DNA from: Bubalus kerabau
Lineage: Eukaryota; Chordata; Mammalia; Artiodactyla; Bovidae
NCBI RefSeq assembly: GCF_029407905.1
Contig: NC_073642.1
Location: 124,001 to 188,000, forward strand
Reading direction: 5' to 3'
Length of the DNA stretch: 64,000 nucleotides
In this document: piece by piece, positions 47,350 to 61,800 of the stretch
How the letters are laid out: each line of letters opens with the position of its first letter
Numbering within the stretch: the stretch's first letter is position 1
Notes under the pieces: model-generated
What the model was told of the DNA's origin: nothing
What the model saw: only the letters and a program-made list of their open reading frames with translations
Database searches by the model: none
Translations under genes and position numbers: made by a program

Positions 47350-49833
47350 GTTCACTAGAGATCTCCTACAGAGCATAGACCTGTCCATTTGGTTTTGCCT
47401 TCCCCTGTGAGTTGGGTCCCCGAGGTCCGCCCCAACTGCGGGGAAACAGCCCCTGAGAAAAGATCTCCAGGAACTGCTTTCCGCCCAGGCTGGGAAACGC
47501 TGTTCACAGGAAGAAAGGCAAGCGAGCCTCCTGAAGGGAAATAGAGGCCTTACTGTCCCTGGAGGAGCAGGCTGCCAGAGTGTGTGACACCTGACTGGTG
47601 CCTTACTGGCCTCAGCTCCGCTATTGCATGTTCATCTGAACTTGAACCCAGGCCTACTTGGAGAAGTGTTTGTGTGCCGATTTCCAGAAACTGCGAAGGG
47701 CTACAGCAATGATAACTCTCTCAGTGGTAAGGGAGAGCATTGTGTGGATTCTCAATTTGTTGTTTGAACGACAGCGTCAAAGCTGCACAGAGAGAATCAG
47801 GTCTCTGTGTCTCTATGTTGGCAATGCAGCTTCCCACACAGAGATGTCCCCGTTGGAGCCAAGAACATTCCCCATAGACTGAGGTTCACTAGAGCACTCC
47901 TAGAGAGCAAAGACTTATCCATGCGGTTTTCCCTTCCCCTGTGCGTGTGGGTCTCTGGGATCAGCCCCTGCTCCTTGGAAACAGCCTCTGAGAAAAGATC
48001 TCCAAGAACCTCTTATCACCCAGGCTGGGAAGTGGAGTTCACAGGAGGTGGGATAAGCAAGCTTCCTTCGGCAAGAAGAGACAGCCAACCGGCCTGTGTT
48101 TGGAAGCCTATATTTGCAAGGAATGGGTTAGTTTCTCCTGACCGAGACTGCCAGATGTGCTGAGAAGATAGAAATTCCAGAGGCAGGGTCGAGGTTCCTG
48201 ACTGCCCTTTGCCAGCCTTGCAAAGACATTCCCAGATTCTAACGTTATTTTCCATGAAGGAGCAGGCATCCGGAATATGTCAGACTTGACTGGCGCCTTA
48301 CTGGCCTCAGCTCAGCTACTGCCTTTCCATTCAAACAAGGACAAGGGCCTACTTGGTGAAGGGTAAGGGTCTGCTTCTTTCCAAACTGCCAAGGACTACA
48401 GCAATGAGACCTCTGTCAAGGTGAGGGAAGCCTATGCGGATGGATTCTTAGCAGGTGCTTTGCCACAAAGCATCAGCACCCACGGAGAGAATCAGACTCC
48501 CTTTGCCACTATGTTGGGTGTGTAGCTTCATGCACAGAGGTGTCTCTGTAGAAGCCAAGAATGTTCCTGAGAGATGAGGTTCACTAGAGCTCTCCTACAG
48601 AGCATAGACCTGTCCATGTGGTTTTGTCTTCCTCTGTGAGTTGGGCCCCCGAAGTCCGACCCAGGTCCAGGGAAACAGCCCCTGAGAAAAAATCTCCAGG
48701 AACAGCTTTGCGCCCAGGCTGGGAAATGCAGTTCACAGGAGGCAAGGCAAGCGAGCCTCCTACAGGGAAAAAGAGGCCTTACTGCTCCTGGACGATCAGG
48801 CTGCAAGAGTGTGTGAGACCTCACTTGTGCCTTACTGGCCTCAGATCCGCCTTTGCCTGTTATTCCGTGCTAGGACCCAGGCCTACTTGGAGAAGGGTTA
48901 GGGTGCGGATTTCTACAAACTGTCAAGGACGACAGCAATGAGAATTCTCTTAGCAGTAAGGGAGAGCATTGTATGGATTCTCAAGCTGTTGTTTGAATGA
49001 CAGCTTCAAAGCTACACAGAGAGAATCAGGCTCTCTGTTCCCCTATTTTGGCTGTGCAGCTTCACACACAGAATTTGACTCTGTTGGAGCCAGAAATATT
49101 CCTGAAAGACTTAGGCTCACCAAAGCTGTCCTCCAGAGCAAAGACATTGGATGTGGTTTTGCCTTCCCTTGCCAGTATGGGTCCCCTAGCTTGGCCCCAG
49201 CTCCGGGGATACAGCCTCTGAAAAAAATCTTCCAAGAAGCGATTTTCCTCCAGGCTGTTAAGCGGAATTCGCAGTTTGCAAGTTAAGGAAGCCTGCTTCG
49301 TGGAAGAGCAAGCAGCCAACTGGCCCTGTGTTAGGAAGCCTGTATTTGAAAGGAATGGGTTAGCTTCTACAGCGGGAGAACCTCAGATCTGCTCAGGGGA
49401 CTGAAATACTAGAGTCAGGGTTGAGGTTCTCCCTTGTCCTTTGCGCACCTTGCAAAGACATTCCTAGCTTCTAGCGTTAGTGTCCTTGTAGTAGCAGGCT
49501 GCAGGAGCGTGTGATAAATGACTGCCGCGATCCTGTCCTCAGCTCCGCTATTGACTTTCTATTCGAACTAGAACCCAGGCCTACTTTGAGAGGGGTTAGG
49601 GTCCAGTGTTTTCAAACTGCCAAGGGCTACGGCAATGTGAGCTCTGTCAGAGGTAAGAAAAGAGCAATTGGTTGGATTCTTCAGCTGCTGCGTGGCTGCA
49701 CGGCTTCCGCGCCGCATGGAGAGCATGAGGCTCCTTGTGGCCCTATTTTGGGTATGCAGCAACATGCACACAGAATGTCTGTGTTCACTTATGTACATGC
49801 TTATGAACACTAGAGCTCTCCTACAGAGCAAAG
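47350..49833. repeat. Tandem array of alternating ~690 and ~533 bp units, right part
   Basis: Continues the unit broken by the solo LTR: removing the LTR and one duplication gives a normal unit. Landmarks lie near 47609, 48306, 48840 and 49539, at intervals of 697, 534 and 699. The last unit is clearly more diverged and changes character after about 49670. The array ends within gagcaaagac at about 49831, where satellite I begins. Confidence 0.85.
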
Positions 49834-52800
49834 ACCACTCAGTGGGCTCCAAGAGATACGTGTCGCAACTCGAGAAGAGAGTGGAGTCCTTTGCTTCCCC
49901 TCGAGATGAGGCCTGACTCCCCGGGTGAGTATGGAATGCAACCCCAAATCCCTGTCGCCTATGGAGAGGAACATTAAGTCCTGGATACAAGCCTAGATGA
50001 GGTCTAGTTTGCCCTTCAGTGAATGGAGCCCAATCCCCAGCTCTCCCTGGCAACTCGAATGGAAGATTAGACTTCCTGGGCCAACACAAGAGGAAGCCTG
50101 AATTCCCCGTCGTAACTCGAGAATCCCACCGGAACTCGAGAAAAACCACGTGCTTCCCTCGTCATCGCAAGATGAGGCCCTTTGTCCGCTACAGCATCTC
50201 AAGAGAAGTCCCACGTTCCATCCTGAAGTGCGAAACGGTACTTGGCACCCTTGATGCGACCCCAAAAGTTCCGCGACATACCAGACTCACTCAAGGGGAA
50301 CACCGAGGTTCCCGGCACCACTTCATCTGAGCCCCTTCTCCTCTCCTGATTGCGACAGGAGGGTCGACTCCCCTTCTCTGTCTGCAAGGGGTTCCCGACC
50401 CTCCGGGCGCACCTCAGGATGAGGCCAGTCTCATGAGGAAGTTCGAGACGTAGCCTCGTGGGTGGTGCCACAAGTCGAAAGACCCCAATTTCACTTTCCA
50501 CTCTTGAGAAGGACCCGAGGCCCGGACCCCTCTTCGAAGGCAACCCTGTGGGTGAAGGCACAACACGAAGGGGCACTGCCACCCCCGTGCATCGTCCGCA
50601 AAGACCCGCGGGTTCCACACACAGCTCGACGAGGGGCCTGAGACACCCTGAGCAACTCGAGAGGCCAGCGGGGTTCCCTTCCTCAGACAAGACGAGGCCT
50701 GACTCTCCTGTCCCAACTCTGCAGGGACCCTGCGGTCGGAGTCCGAAACGGAGAGGAAGCCTGAGGTTCCTGCCTCCCCTCGAGGTGAGGCCCTCTTCCG
50801 TTGCGCCAGACCCAGCAGAGTCCCGAGGGGCCCCGCCACCTCCACAGGATCCCTCGCCTCTCAGAGGCACCCTGGCAAGTTCCCTAAGGTCCCCGGCAGA
50901 AGGCGAGGGAAACGAGGGTTTCCCGCCGCCCCCCGACAAAGACCTCTAGAGTCCATCTTCAACGCGTCTCGTGGACCTAGTCCCCTCCCTTGACTCGAGA
51001 GCCAGGACACGCTCCCCCTCGCCACGCGCATGGAGACCTGACTTCCCTGGCGCCGCACGAGAGGCTCCCTGAGATCCTCGTCGTGCTTCGTGAGAAAACC
51101 CCCACGGGCGCCGCAGCTTGAGGAAACCCCTGAGACGCCCCCGTCCTCGCGAGCTGAGGGCCTTCTTTTCCTGCATGGCCTGGAGAGCAATCCCGGGTCC
51201 TCTCTCCAAACGGAAGAGGAGGCTGGACTCCCTTGAGGCCGCTCAGGGGGTTCCAAGAGACCCGAGTCGCGACTCGAGAGGAGAGCGGAGTCCTTGGCTT
51301 CCCCTCGAGACGAGGCCTTACTCCCCGGGGGAGCCTGGAATGCAACCCCGAGATCCCTGCCTTCCCTGGAGAGGAATATTAGGTCCCGGACACACGCCTA
51401 GGTGAGGTCTCTTCGGCCCTGCCGTGACTCGAGCGCAACCCCCAGCTTTCCCTCGCAACCCGAGGGGAAGATTGGGCTTCCCAGGGCCAACCCAAGGGGA
51501 AGGCTGAGATCCCTGTCGTAACTCGAGAATCCCGCCGCAACTCGAGAAAAACCACGTGGTTCCCACCTCTTGGCAAGATGAGGCCCTTGCCCGCGACGGC
51601 GTTTCAAGGGAAGTCCCCTGTTCCGCCCTGAAGGGCGAAACCGTCCCTGACAGCCTTCATGCGGCCCCCAAGAGTCCCCCGACAAGCCGGGTTCCCCCGA
51701 GGGGAACACCGAGGGTCCCGGCACCGCTTCCTCTGAGCCCCTTCTCCCCTCCTGATCGCGACAGGAGAGGCGATTCCCCTGCGTGGTCTTGAAGGGGTTC
51801 CCGGCCTTCCCGGCGCACCTCAGGATGAGGCCAGTCTCACGAGGAAATTCGAGACGAGCCACGTGGGTGGTGCCACATGCCGAACGCCCCCGATTCCCCG
51901 GTCCGCTCTTGAGAAGGACCCGAGGCCCGGACCCCTCTTCGAAGGCAACCCTGTGGAGGAAGGCACAACACGAAGGGGCACTGCCACCCCCGTGCATCGT
52001 CCGCAAAGACCCGCGGATTCCACACACAGCGCGACGAGGGGCCTGAGACCCCCTGAGCAACTCGAGAGGCCAGCGGGGTTCCCTTCCTCAGACAAGACGA
52101 GGCCTGACTCTCCTGTCCCAACTCTGCAGGGACCCTGCGGTCGGAGTCCGAAACGGAGAGGAAGCCTGAGGTTCCTGCCTCCCCTCGAGGTGAGGCCCTC
52201 TTCCGTTGCGCCAGACCCAGCGGAGTCCCGAGTGGCCCCGCCACCTCCACAGGATCCCTCGCCTCTCAGAGGCACCCTGGGAAGTTCCCTAAAGTCCCCG
52301 GCAGAACACGAGGGAAACAAGGGTTCCCGCCGCCCCCCGACAAAGACCTCGAGAGTCCTTCTTCAACGCGTCTCGAGGCCCTAGTGCCCTCCCGTGACTC
52401 CAGAGCCATGCCGCGCTCCCCCTCGCCACGCGCATGGAGACCTGACTTCCCTGGTGCCGAACGAGAGGCTCCCTTAGATCCTCGTCGTGCCTCTGGAGAA
52501 AACCCCCATGGGCGCCGCAGCTCGAGGATCACCTGAGACGCCCCCTTCTTCGCGAGCTGAGGTCCTTCTTTTCCTGCATGGCCTGGAGAGCAATCCCGAG
52601 TCCTCTCTCCAAACTGAAGAGGAGTCTTGATTCCCTTGAGGCCACTCAGTGGGCTCCAAGAGATCCGCGTCATGGCTCGAGAGGAGAGCGCAGTCCTTTG
52701 CTTCCCCTCGAGGCGAAGCCTGACTCCCCGGTGGATTCTGGAGTGCGACCCCGAGATCCTTGTCTTCCCATGAGAGGACTATTAGGTCCTGGACACACGC

Positions 52801-55800
52801 CTAGATGAGGTCTCTTTGGCCCTGCAGTGACTCGAGCACAACCCCCAGCTTTCGCTCGCAACTCGAAGGGAAGTTTGGGCTTCCCAGGGCCAACACAAGA
52901 GGAAGCCTGAAATCCCCGTCGTAACTCGAGAATCCCACCGCAACTCGAGAAAAACCACGTGGTTCCATCGTCTTCGCAGCATGAGCCCCTTGCCCGCCAC
53001 AGCGTCTCAAAAGAAGTCCCACGTACCTACTGAAGTGCAAAATGGTACTCTGCACCCATGATGGCACCCGCAAAGTTCCCCAACGTACATGCCTCACTCG
53101 AGGGCAACACCCATGTTCCCCACACCACATCATTTGAGCCCCTTCTCCCCTCCTGATTGCAACAGGAGTGTCGATTCTCCTGCTTTGTCTGGAAGGTGTT
53201 ACCGATCTTCCCAGCGCACCTCAGAATGAGGCCGGTCTCACGAGGAAATTGGAGATGTAGCCTCGTGGGTGGTGCCACATGCGGAAAGACCCCATTTCCT
53301 GGTCCGCTATTAATAAGAACCCAATGCTCGTACACTTCTTCGAATGCATCCCGTTGGATGAAGGCACAATAAGGAGGGGCCCTGCACACCCATGCATCTT
53401 TTGGAAAATTCTGCAGGTTCCACATACAGCTCGACAAGTGATCTGTTACCTCGTGAACAACTCGAGAGGCAAGCTAAGTTTCATTTCTCCACAGAATACG
53501 AGGCCTGACTCTCCTGTCCCAACTCTGCAGGAATCCTGAGATCGGAGTCTGAAATGGAGAGGAACCCTGAGGTTCCTTCCTCAACACGAGATGAGGCCCT
53601 CTTGCATTATACCACACCCAGTGGTGTCCCGAGTGGCCTCTCCCAACTCCACAGAATCCCTGACTTCTCAGAGGCACCATGTTAAGCTCCCTGAGGTCAC
53701 CGGCACAAGTCGAGAAAAACCAGGGTTTCCTGCCGCAACAGGAGAAAGACCTTGAGAGTCGTTCTTCAACGCCTCTTGAGGCCCGATGCCCCTACCATGA
53801 CTCGAGAGCAATGACGCGCTCCCCCTCCACACGTGCATGGAGACCTGACTTTCCTGTCACCACACGAGAGACTCCCTGAGCTCCCCATCGTATCTTGTGA
53901 GAAACCCCATCCTGGCACCGCACCTCGAGAAAATGCACAAGACGCCCCTGTCATCACGATATGAGGGCCTTCTTTTCCTGCATGGCCTGGAGAGCAATCC
54001 CGAGTCCTCTCTCCAATCTCCACAGGAGGCTTGACTCCCTTTAGGCCACACAATGGGCTCTAAGAGATACCCGTCGCGACTCAAGAGGAGAGGGGAGTCC
54101 ATTCATTACCCTCTTGAAGAGGCCTGACTCCTCGGGAGGATCTGGAATGCAACTCCGAGATCCCTGTTGCCCCTTGAAAGGAACATTAGGTCCTAGACAC
54201 AAGCCTAGATGAGGTCTCTTTTGCCCTGCAATAACTCGAACCAACCCCCAGCTCTAGCTCTCAACTCGTATGGAAATTTGGACTTCCCTGGGCCAACACA
54301 AGAGGAAGCCTGAATTCCCTGCCGCAACTCGAGAAAAACCATGTGGTTCCCCCGTCATCACAAGATGGGGCCCGTGCTCACTACAGCGTCTCAAGAGAAG
54401 TCCCACGTTCTGTGTTGAAGTGCAAAACGTTACTTGGCACCCTTAATGCGACCCCAAATGTTCCCCGACACACCGGTTTCATTTGAGGGGAACACCGAGG
54501 TTCCCGGCACCACTTCTTTTGAGCCCCTTCTCCCCTCCTGATAGCGACAAGAGGGTCGATTCCCCTGCTTTGACTTAAAGGGGTTCCCGACATTCACGGC
54601 GCACCTCAGGATGAAGCCGGACTCATGGGAAATTTCGAGACGTGGCCTCGTGGGGGGTGCCACATGCCGAAAGACCCCGATTTCCCAGTACACTCTTGAG
54701 AAGAACCCGATGACCAGACACCTCTTTGAAGACAACCCTGTGGATGAAGGTACAACAAAAGGGGCACTGACACCCCTGTGCATCGTCCAGAAAAACCCAC
54801 AGGTTCCACATACAGCTCTACAAGAGGCCTGTCACCCCGTGAACAACTCGAGATGCAAGCGGATTTCCATTCCTCCACACAAGATGAGTCCTGACTCTCC
54901 TCTCCCAACTCTGCAGGAACATGCGATCCGAGGCAGAAATGAAGAGGAAACCTGATGTTCCTGCTTTATCTAAAGATGATGCCTTTTTCCATTTCACCAA
55001 ACCCAGTGGAGTTCCGAGAGGTCACTCCCAACTCCACAGTATCCCTGATTTCACAGAGGCACCTGAGAAGCTCCCTGACGTAACATGCATGAGTCGAGGG
55101 AACCCATGGTTTCCTGCCACAACCTGAGAAAGACCTTGAGAGTCCTTGTTCAATGCGTCTTGAGGTCCAAATCCCCTATCATGACAAGAGAGCAATGACG
55201 CACTCCCCCTCGCCACGCGCATGGAGACCTGACTTCCCTGGCGCCGCACAAGATGCTCCCTGAGCTCCCAGCCTTACCACGTGGGAAACACCACACTTGT
55301 GCTTCAGCTCGAGAAAACCCACGAGATGCCCCTGTCATCGCGAGATGAGGGCCTTCTTTTTCTGCATGGCCTGGAGAGCAATACCGAGTCCTCTCTCCAA
55401 AATCCATAGGAAGCTTGGCTCCCTGTAGGCCACTCAGTGGGCTCCAAGAGATATCCGTCGCGACTCGAGAGGAGAGTGGAGTCATTTGCTTCCCCTCGAG
55501 ACGAGGCCTGACTCCCCGGGTGAGTCTGGAATGCAACCCCGAGATCCCTGTCGCCCCTGGAGAGGAACATTAGATCCTGGACACAAGCCAAGATGAGGTC
55601 TCTTTTTCCCTACAGTGACTCGTGCACAATCCCCAGCTCTCCCTCGCAACTCGAATTGAAGATTGGACTTCCCCTGGGACAACACAAGAGGAAGCCTGAA
55701 ATCCCCGTCGTAACTCGAGAATCCCGCTGTAACTCGAGAAAAACCAAGTGGTTGGCCCATCATCGCAATATGAGGCACTTTCCCGCTACAGCGTCTCAAG

Positions 55801-58800
55801 AGTAGTCCCACGTTCCATCTTGAAGTGCGAAACAGTACTTGGCACCCTTGATGCGACCCCAAAAGTTCCCCAACATACCGGTCTCACTTGAGGGGAACAC
55901 CGAAGTTCCCGTCACCATTTCTTTTGAACGCCTTCTCCCCTCCTGATCACGACAGGAGGGTCGATTCCCCTGCTTTGTCTGCAAGGGTTTCCCGACCTTA
56001 ACGGCGCACCTCAGGATGATGCCGGTCTCACGAGGAAGTTCGAGACGTAGCCTCGTGGGTGGTGCCACATGCCGAAAGACTCCGATTGCCCGGCCCGCTG
56101 TTGATAAGAACCCGATGCCTGGACACCCCTTAGAAGGCAACCCTGTGGATGAAGGCACAACACGAAGGGGCACAGACACACCCGTGCACCGTCCGGAAAA
56201 ACCTACAGGTTCCACACACAGCTCGACACGTGGTCTGTCACCCCGTGCACAACTCGAGAGGCAAGCTGAGTTCCATTCTCCACACAGGACGAGGCCTGAC
56301 TCTCCTGTCCCAAATCTGCTGGGACCCTTCAATCCGAATCAGAAATGGAGAGGAACCCTGAGGTTCCTGCCTCAACTCAAGATGAGGCCCTCTTCCATAG
56401 CACCAAAACCACTGGAGTCCCGAGAGGTCCCTCCAACCCACAGTGTCCCTGACTTCTCAGAGGCACCCTGACAAGCTCCCTGAGATCTCCGGCACAAGTT
56501 GATGGAACCCAGGGTTTCCTGCCGCAACCCGAGAAAGATTGGATAGTCCTTCTTTGATGCATCTTGAGGCCCGATTCCCCTACCATGTCTCAAGAGCAAT
56601 GAAGCGCTCCCAGTACCCATGCGCATGGAGACTTAACTTCCCTGGCACCTCACGAGAGGCTCCCTGAGGTCCCCGTCGTACCTCGTGAGAAACCCCACAC
56701 TGGCGCCGCAGCTCGAGAAAACCCACGAGACGCCCCCGTTATAGTGAGATGAGGGCCATCATTAACTGCATGGCCTGGAGGGCAATCCCGAGTCGTCTCT
56801 CCAAACTCCACGGGAGGCTTGACTCACTAAGGCTACTCAGTGCGCTCAATAGGTACCCGTCGCGACTCGAGAGGAAACAGGAGTACTTTGCTTCCCCTAG
56901 AAACAAGGCCGGACTTCCCGGGTGAGTCTGGAATGCCACCCCGAGATCCCTGTCACCCCTGGAGAGGAATATTCGGTCCAGGACACAAGCCTAGATATGG
57001 TCTATTTTGCCCTGCAGTGACTCGAGTGGGATCCCAGCTCACCCTCGAAACTCGAATGAAAGATTGGACTTCCATGGGCCAACACAGGAGGAAATCTGAA
57101 TCCCCCGTCGAAACTCGAGACTCCCTCCGCAATGCGAGAAAAACCACGTGGTTCACTCGTCATCCCAAGATGAGGCCCTGGCCCGCTACAGCGTCTCAAG
57201 TGAAGTCCCACGTTCCGTCTTGAAGTGCGAAATGCTACTTTTCACCCTTGATGTAACCCCAAAAGTTCCCCGACACACCGTTCTCACCGAGGTTAACACC
57301 GAAGTTCCCGGCACCACTTCATCTGATCACTTTCTCCCCTCCTGATCACGACAGGAGGGTAAATTCCCCTGCTTTGCCTGGAAGGAGTTCCCGCCCATCC
57401 CGGCGCACCTAAGGATGAGGCCTTTCTCAGGAGGAAATTCGAGATGTAGCCTCGTGGGTGGTGCCACATGCCAAAAGACCCCGATTGTTCGGTCCACTCT
57501 GGATAAGAACCCGATGCCCGGACACCACTTCGAAGGCAACCCTGTGGATGAAGGCACAACAGAAGGGTTACTAAAACTCCCGTGCATCTTACAGAAAAAC
57601 ACGCAGGTTCTACACACAGCTCGACAAGTGGAATGTCACCCCATGAACAACTTGATAGGCAAGCAGAGTTCGTTTCCTCCACACAAGACGAGGCCTGACT
57701 CTCCTGTCCCAAATCTTCAGGGACCCTGCCATCCGAGTCAGAAATGGAGAGGAAACCTGAGGTTCCTGCCTCAACTGGAGATGAGGCCCTCTTCCATTGC
57801 ACCAAACCCAGATGAGTCGCGAGAGGCCCCTCCCAACTCCACAGTATCCCTGAATTCTCAGAGGCACCTTGAGAATCTACCTGAGGTCACCGGCACAAGT
57901 CGAGGGAACACAGGGTTTCCTGCTGCGGCCGGAGAAAGACCTTGAGAGTCCTTCGGCGCGTCTTGAGGCCCGATTCCCCTACCATGACTCGAGAGCAAAG
58001 ACCCGCTTCCCATCGCCATGCGCATGGAGACCTGACTTCCCTGACGCCTGAAGAGAGTCTCCCTGAGCTCCCCGTCGTACCTCTTCGGAAACCCCATTCA
58101 GGCACCGCAGCTCGAGAAAACCCACGATACGCCCCCGTCATCACGAGATGAGAGACTTCTTTCCTGCCTGGCATGGAGAGCAAAACCGAGTCCTCTCTCC
58201 AGACTCCACAGGAGGCTTGACTCTCTTTAGGCCTCTCAGTTGGCTCCAAGAGATACCTGTCAGGACTTGAAGGGAGAGCGGAGTCCTTTGCTTCCCCTCG
58301 AGACGAGGCCTGACTCCCCGTGTGAGTCTGGAATGCAACCCCGAGTTCCTGTCGCACCTGGAGAGGAAAATTCGGTCCTGGACACAAGCCTAGATGAGGT
58401 CTATTTTGCACTGCAGTTACTAGAGAGCAATCGCCAGCTCTCCCTCGCAAATCGAATGGAAGATTGGACTTCCCTGGGCCAATACAATTGGAAGCCTGAA
58501 TTCGACACCGTAACTCGAGAATCCCACCGAAACTCGAGAAAATCCACGTGGTTCCCCCATCAGCGCTAGATGAGGCCCTTGCCCGCTACAGCAACTCAAG
58601 AGAAGTCCCACGTTCTGTCTTGAAGTGCAAAACGGTACTTGGCACCCTTGATGCAATCTCAAAATTCCCCGACATACCGGTCTCACTCGAAAGGAACACC
58701 GAGGTTCCCGGAACCACTTCATTTGAGCTCCTTCTCCCCTCGTGATCGCGACAGGAGTGTCGATTCCCCTGCTATGTCTGGAAGGGGTTCCCGACCTTTC

Positions 58801-61800
58801 CGGCGCGCCTAAGGATGAGGCAGGTCTCACGAGGAAATTCGAGACATAGCCTCGTGGGTGGTGCCACAATCCGAAAGACCCCGATTTCCAGGTCTGCTCT
58901 TGATAAGAACGTGATGCCCTGACACCTTTACGAAGGAAAACCTGTGGATGAAAGCACAACACGAAGGGGCACTGACACCCCCGTGCATCGTCCAGAAAAA
59001 CCCGCAGGTTACAAACACAGTTCGACAAGTGGTCTGTCAGCCCGTGAACAACTCGAGAGGCAAGTGGAGTTCCATTCCTCCACACAAGACGAGACCTGAT
59101 TTTCTGTACCAACTCTGCAGGGAAACTGCGATCCGAGTCAGTACCAGCGACAGGAAACCCAGGAGAGGAAACATGAGGTTCCTGCCTCCACTCGAGATGA
59201 GGCTCTCATCCATTGCACCAAACCCAGTGGAGTCCAGAGAGGCACCTCCCAACTCCACAGTACCCCTGACTTCTCAGAGGCACCCGGAGAAGCTCCATGA
59301 GGTCACCGGCACATGTCGAGGGAACCCAGGGTTTCCTGCCACAATGCGAAAAAGACCTCGAGAGTCCTACTTCAACGTGTCTTGAAGCCCGAATCTGCTT
59401 CCATGGCTCTATAGAAATGACACGCACCCTCTCGCCACACGCATGGAGACCTGACTTCCCTGGTGCCATAAGAGAGGCTCCCTGAGCTCCCTGTCGTACC
59501 TCGTGAGAAACCCCACACTGACGCCGCAGCTCGAGAAAACCCATCATACGCCCCTGTCATCGCGAGATGAGGGCCTTCTTTTCCTGCATGGCCTGGAGAG
59601 GAATCCCGAATCCTCTTTCCAAACTCCACAGGAGGCTTGACTCCCTTTAGGCCACTTAGTGGGCTCCAAGAGATACCCGTCGCGACTCGAGAGGAGAATG
59701 GAGTCCTTTGCTTCCCTTCGAGACAAGGCCTGACTCACCAGGTGGGTCTGGGATGCAACCCCGAGATCCCTATCTCCCCTGGAGAGGAACATTAGGTCCT
59801 GGAAACAAGCCTAGATGAGGTCTCTTTTGCCCTTCTGTAACTCGAGAGCAATCCCCCGCTCTCCCTAACAACTCGAATGGAAGATTGGACTTCCCTGGGC
59901 CAACACAAGAGGAAGCCTGAATTCCCCTTCGTAACTCGAGAATCCCGCCGCAACTCGAGAAAAAGCACTTGGTTCCCTTGTCATCGCAAGATGAGGCCCT
60001 TGCCCGCTACAGCTTCTCAAGAAAAGTCCCACGTTCCGTCTTGAAGTGCGAAACGATACTTGACACCCTTGATGTGACCCCAAAAGTTCCCCGAAATATC
60101 AGCCTCACTCGAGGTGAACACCGAGGTTCCCGGCACCAGTTTATCTGAGCCCCTTCTCCCCTCCTGTTCGAGATAGGAGGGTCACTTCCCCTGCTTTGTT
60201 TGTAAGGGGTTCCCGACCATCACGGGGCACTTCAGGATGAGGCCGGTCTCACGAGGAAATTCGAGACGTAGCTCGCGGGTGGTGCCACATGCCAAAAGAC
60301 TATGATTTCCCGGTATGCTCTTGATAAGAACCCGATGCCTGGACACCTCTTCGTAGGCAACCCTGTGGATGAAGGCACAACACAAAGGGGCACTGACACC
60401 CTCGTGCATCGTGTGGAAAAACCCGCAGGTTCTACATACAGCTCAACAAGTGGCTTGTCACCCCTGAAGAACTCGAGAGGCAAGTGGGGTTTCATTCCTC
60501 TACACAAGACGAGGCCTGACTCTCCTGTCCCAACTCTGCAGGGACTTTGCGATCCGAATCAGACCAGCGCCAGTGAAGTCACGAGAGGAACGCTGAGGTT
60601 CCTGCCTCCACTCGAGATTAGGACCTCTTCCATTGCACGAAACCCAGTGGAGTCCCGAGAGACGCGTCCCAGCTCCACAGTATCCCTGACTTCTCAGAGG
60701 CACCCTGAGAAGCTCCCTGAGGTCACCAGCACAATTCGAGTGAACCCAGGGTTTATTGCCGCCACCATAGAAAGAACTCAAGAGTCCTTCTTCAACACGC
60801 TTTGAGGCCTGATTCCTCTACCATGACTCGAGGGCAATGACGCACTCCCTCTGCTACACTCATGAAGCCCTGACTTCCCTGGCGCCACACGAGAGGCTCC
60901 CTGAGCTCCCCATCATACCTCGTGAGAAACCCCACACTGGCGCCGCAGATAGAGAAAACCCACGAGACGCCCCCGTTTTCGCGACATGACGGCCTTCTTT
61001 TCTAGCACGGCCTGGAGAGCAATCCCGAGTCCTCTCTCCAAACTCCACAGTAGGCTTGACTCCATTTTGGTCACTCAGTGGACTCCAAGACATACCCGTC
61101 GCGACTCGAGAGGAGAGCGGTCTTTTCCTTCCCCTCGAGGCGAGGCCTGACTCCTCGGGTGAGTCTGATATACGAACCGGAGATCCCTGTCGCCCCTGGA
61201 GAGAAACATTAGGTCCTGGACACAAGCCTAGATGAGGTCTCTTTTTTCCTGCACTGACTCGAGAGCAATCCCCAACTCTCCCTCGAAACTCGAATGGAAG
61301 ACTGGACTTCCCTGGGCCAACAGAAGAGGAAGCCTGAATTTCCCGTTGCAACTCAAGAATCCTGCCACAACTCGAGAAAAACCACGTCTTTCCCTCTTCA
61401 TCGCAAGATGCGGCCATTGCCGCTACAGCGTCTCAAAAGAAGTCTTACGTTCCATCTTGAAGTGCGATAGCGATACGGTATTTGGCACCTTTGATGCGAC
61501 CCCAAAAGTTCCCCAACACACTGGTCTCACTGGAGGGGAACACCGAGGTTCCCGGCATCACCTCATCTGTGCCCCTTCTCCCCTCCTGATCGAGACAGGA
61601 GGGTCGATTCCCCTGCTTTGTCTGCAAGGGGTTCCGACCTTCCCGGCGCACCTCAGGATGAGGCCGGTCTCACGAGGAAATTCGAGACGAACCACGTGGG
61701 TGGTGCCACATGCGGAAAGACCCCGATTTCCCGGTGCGCTCTTAATAAGAACCCGATGCCCGGGCACCTCTTCGAAAGCAAACCTGTGGATGAATGCACA

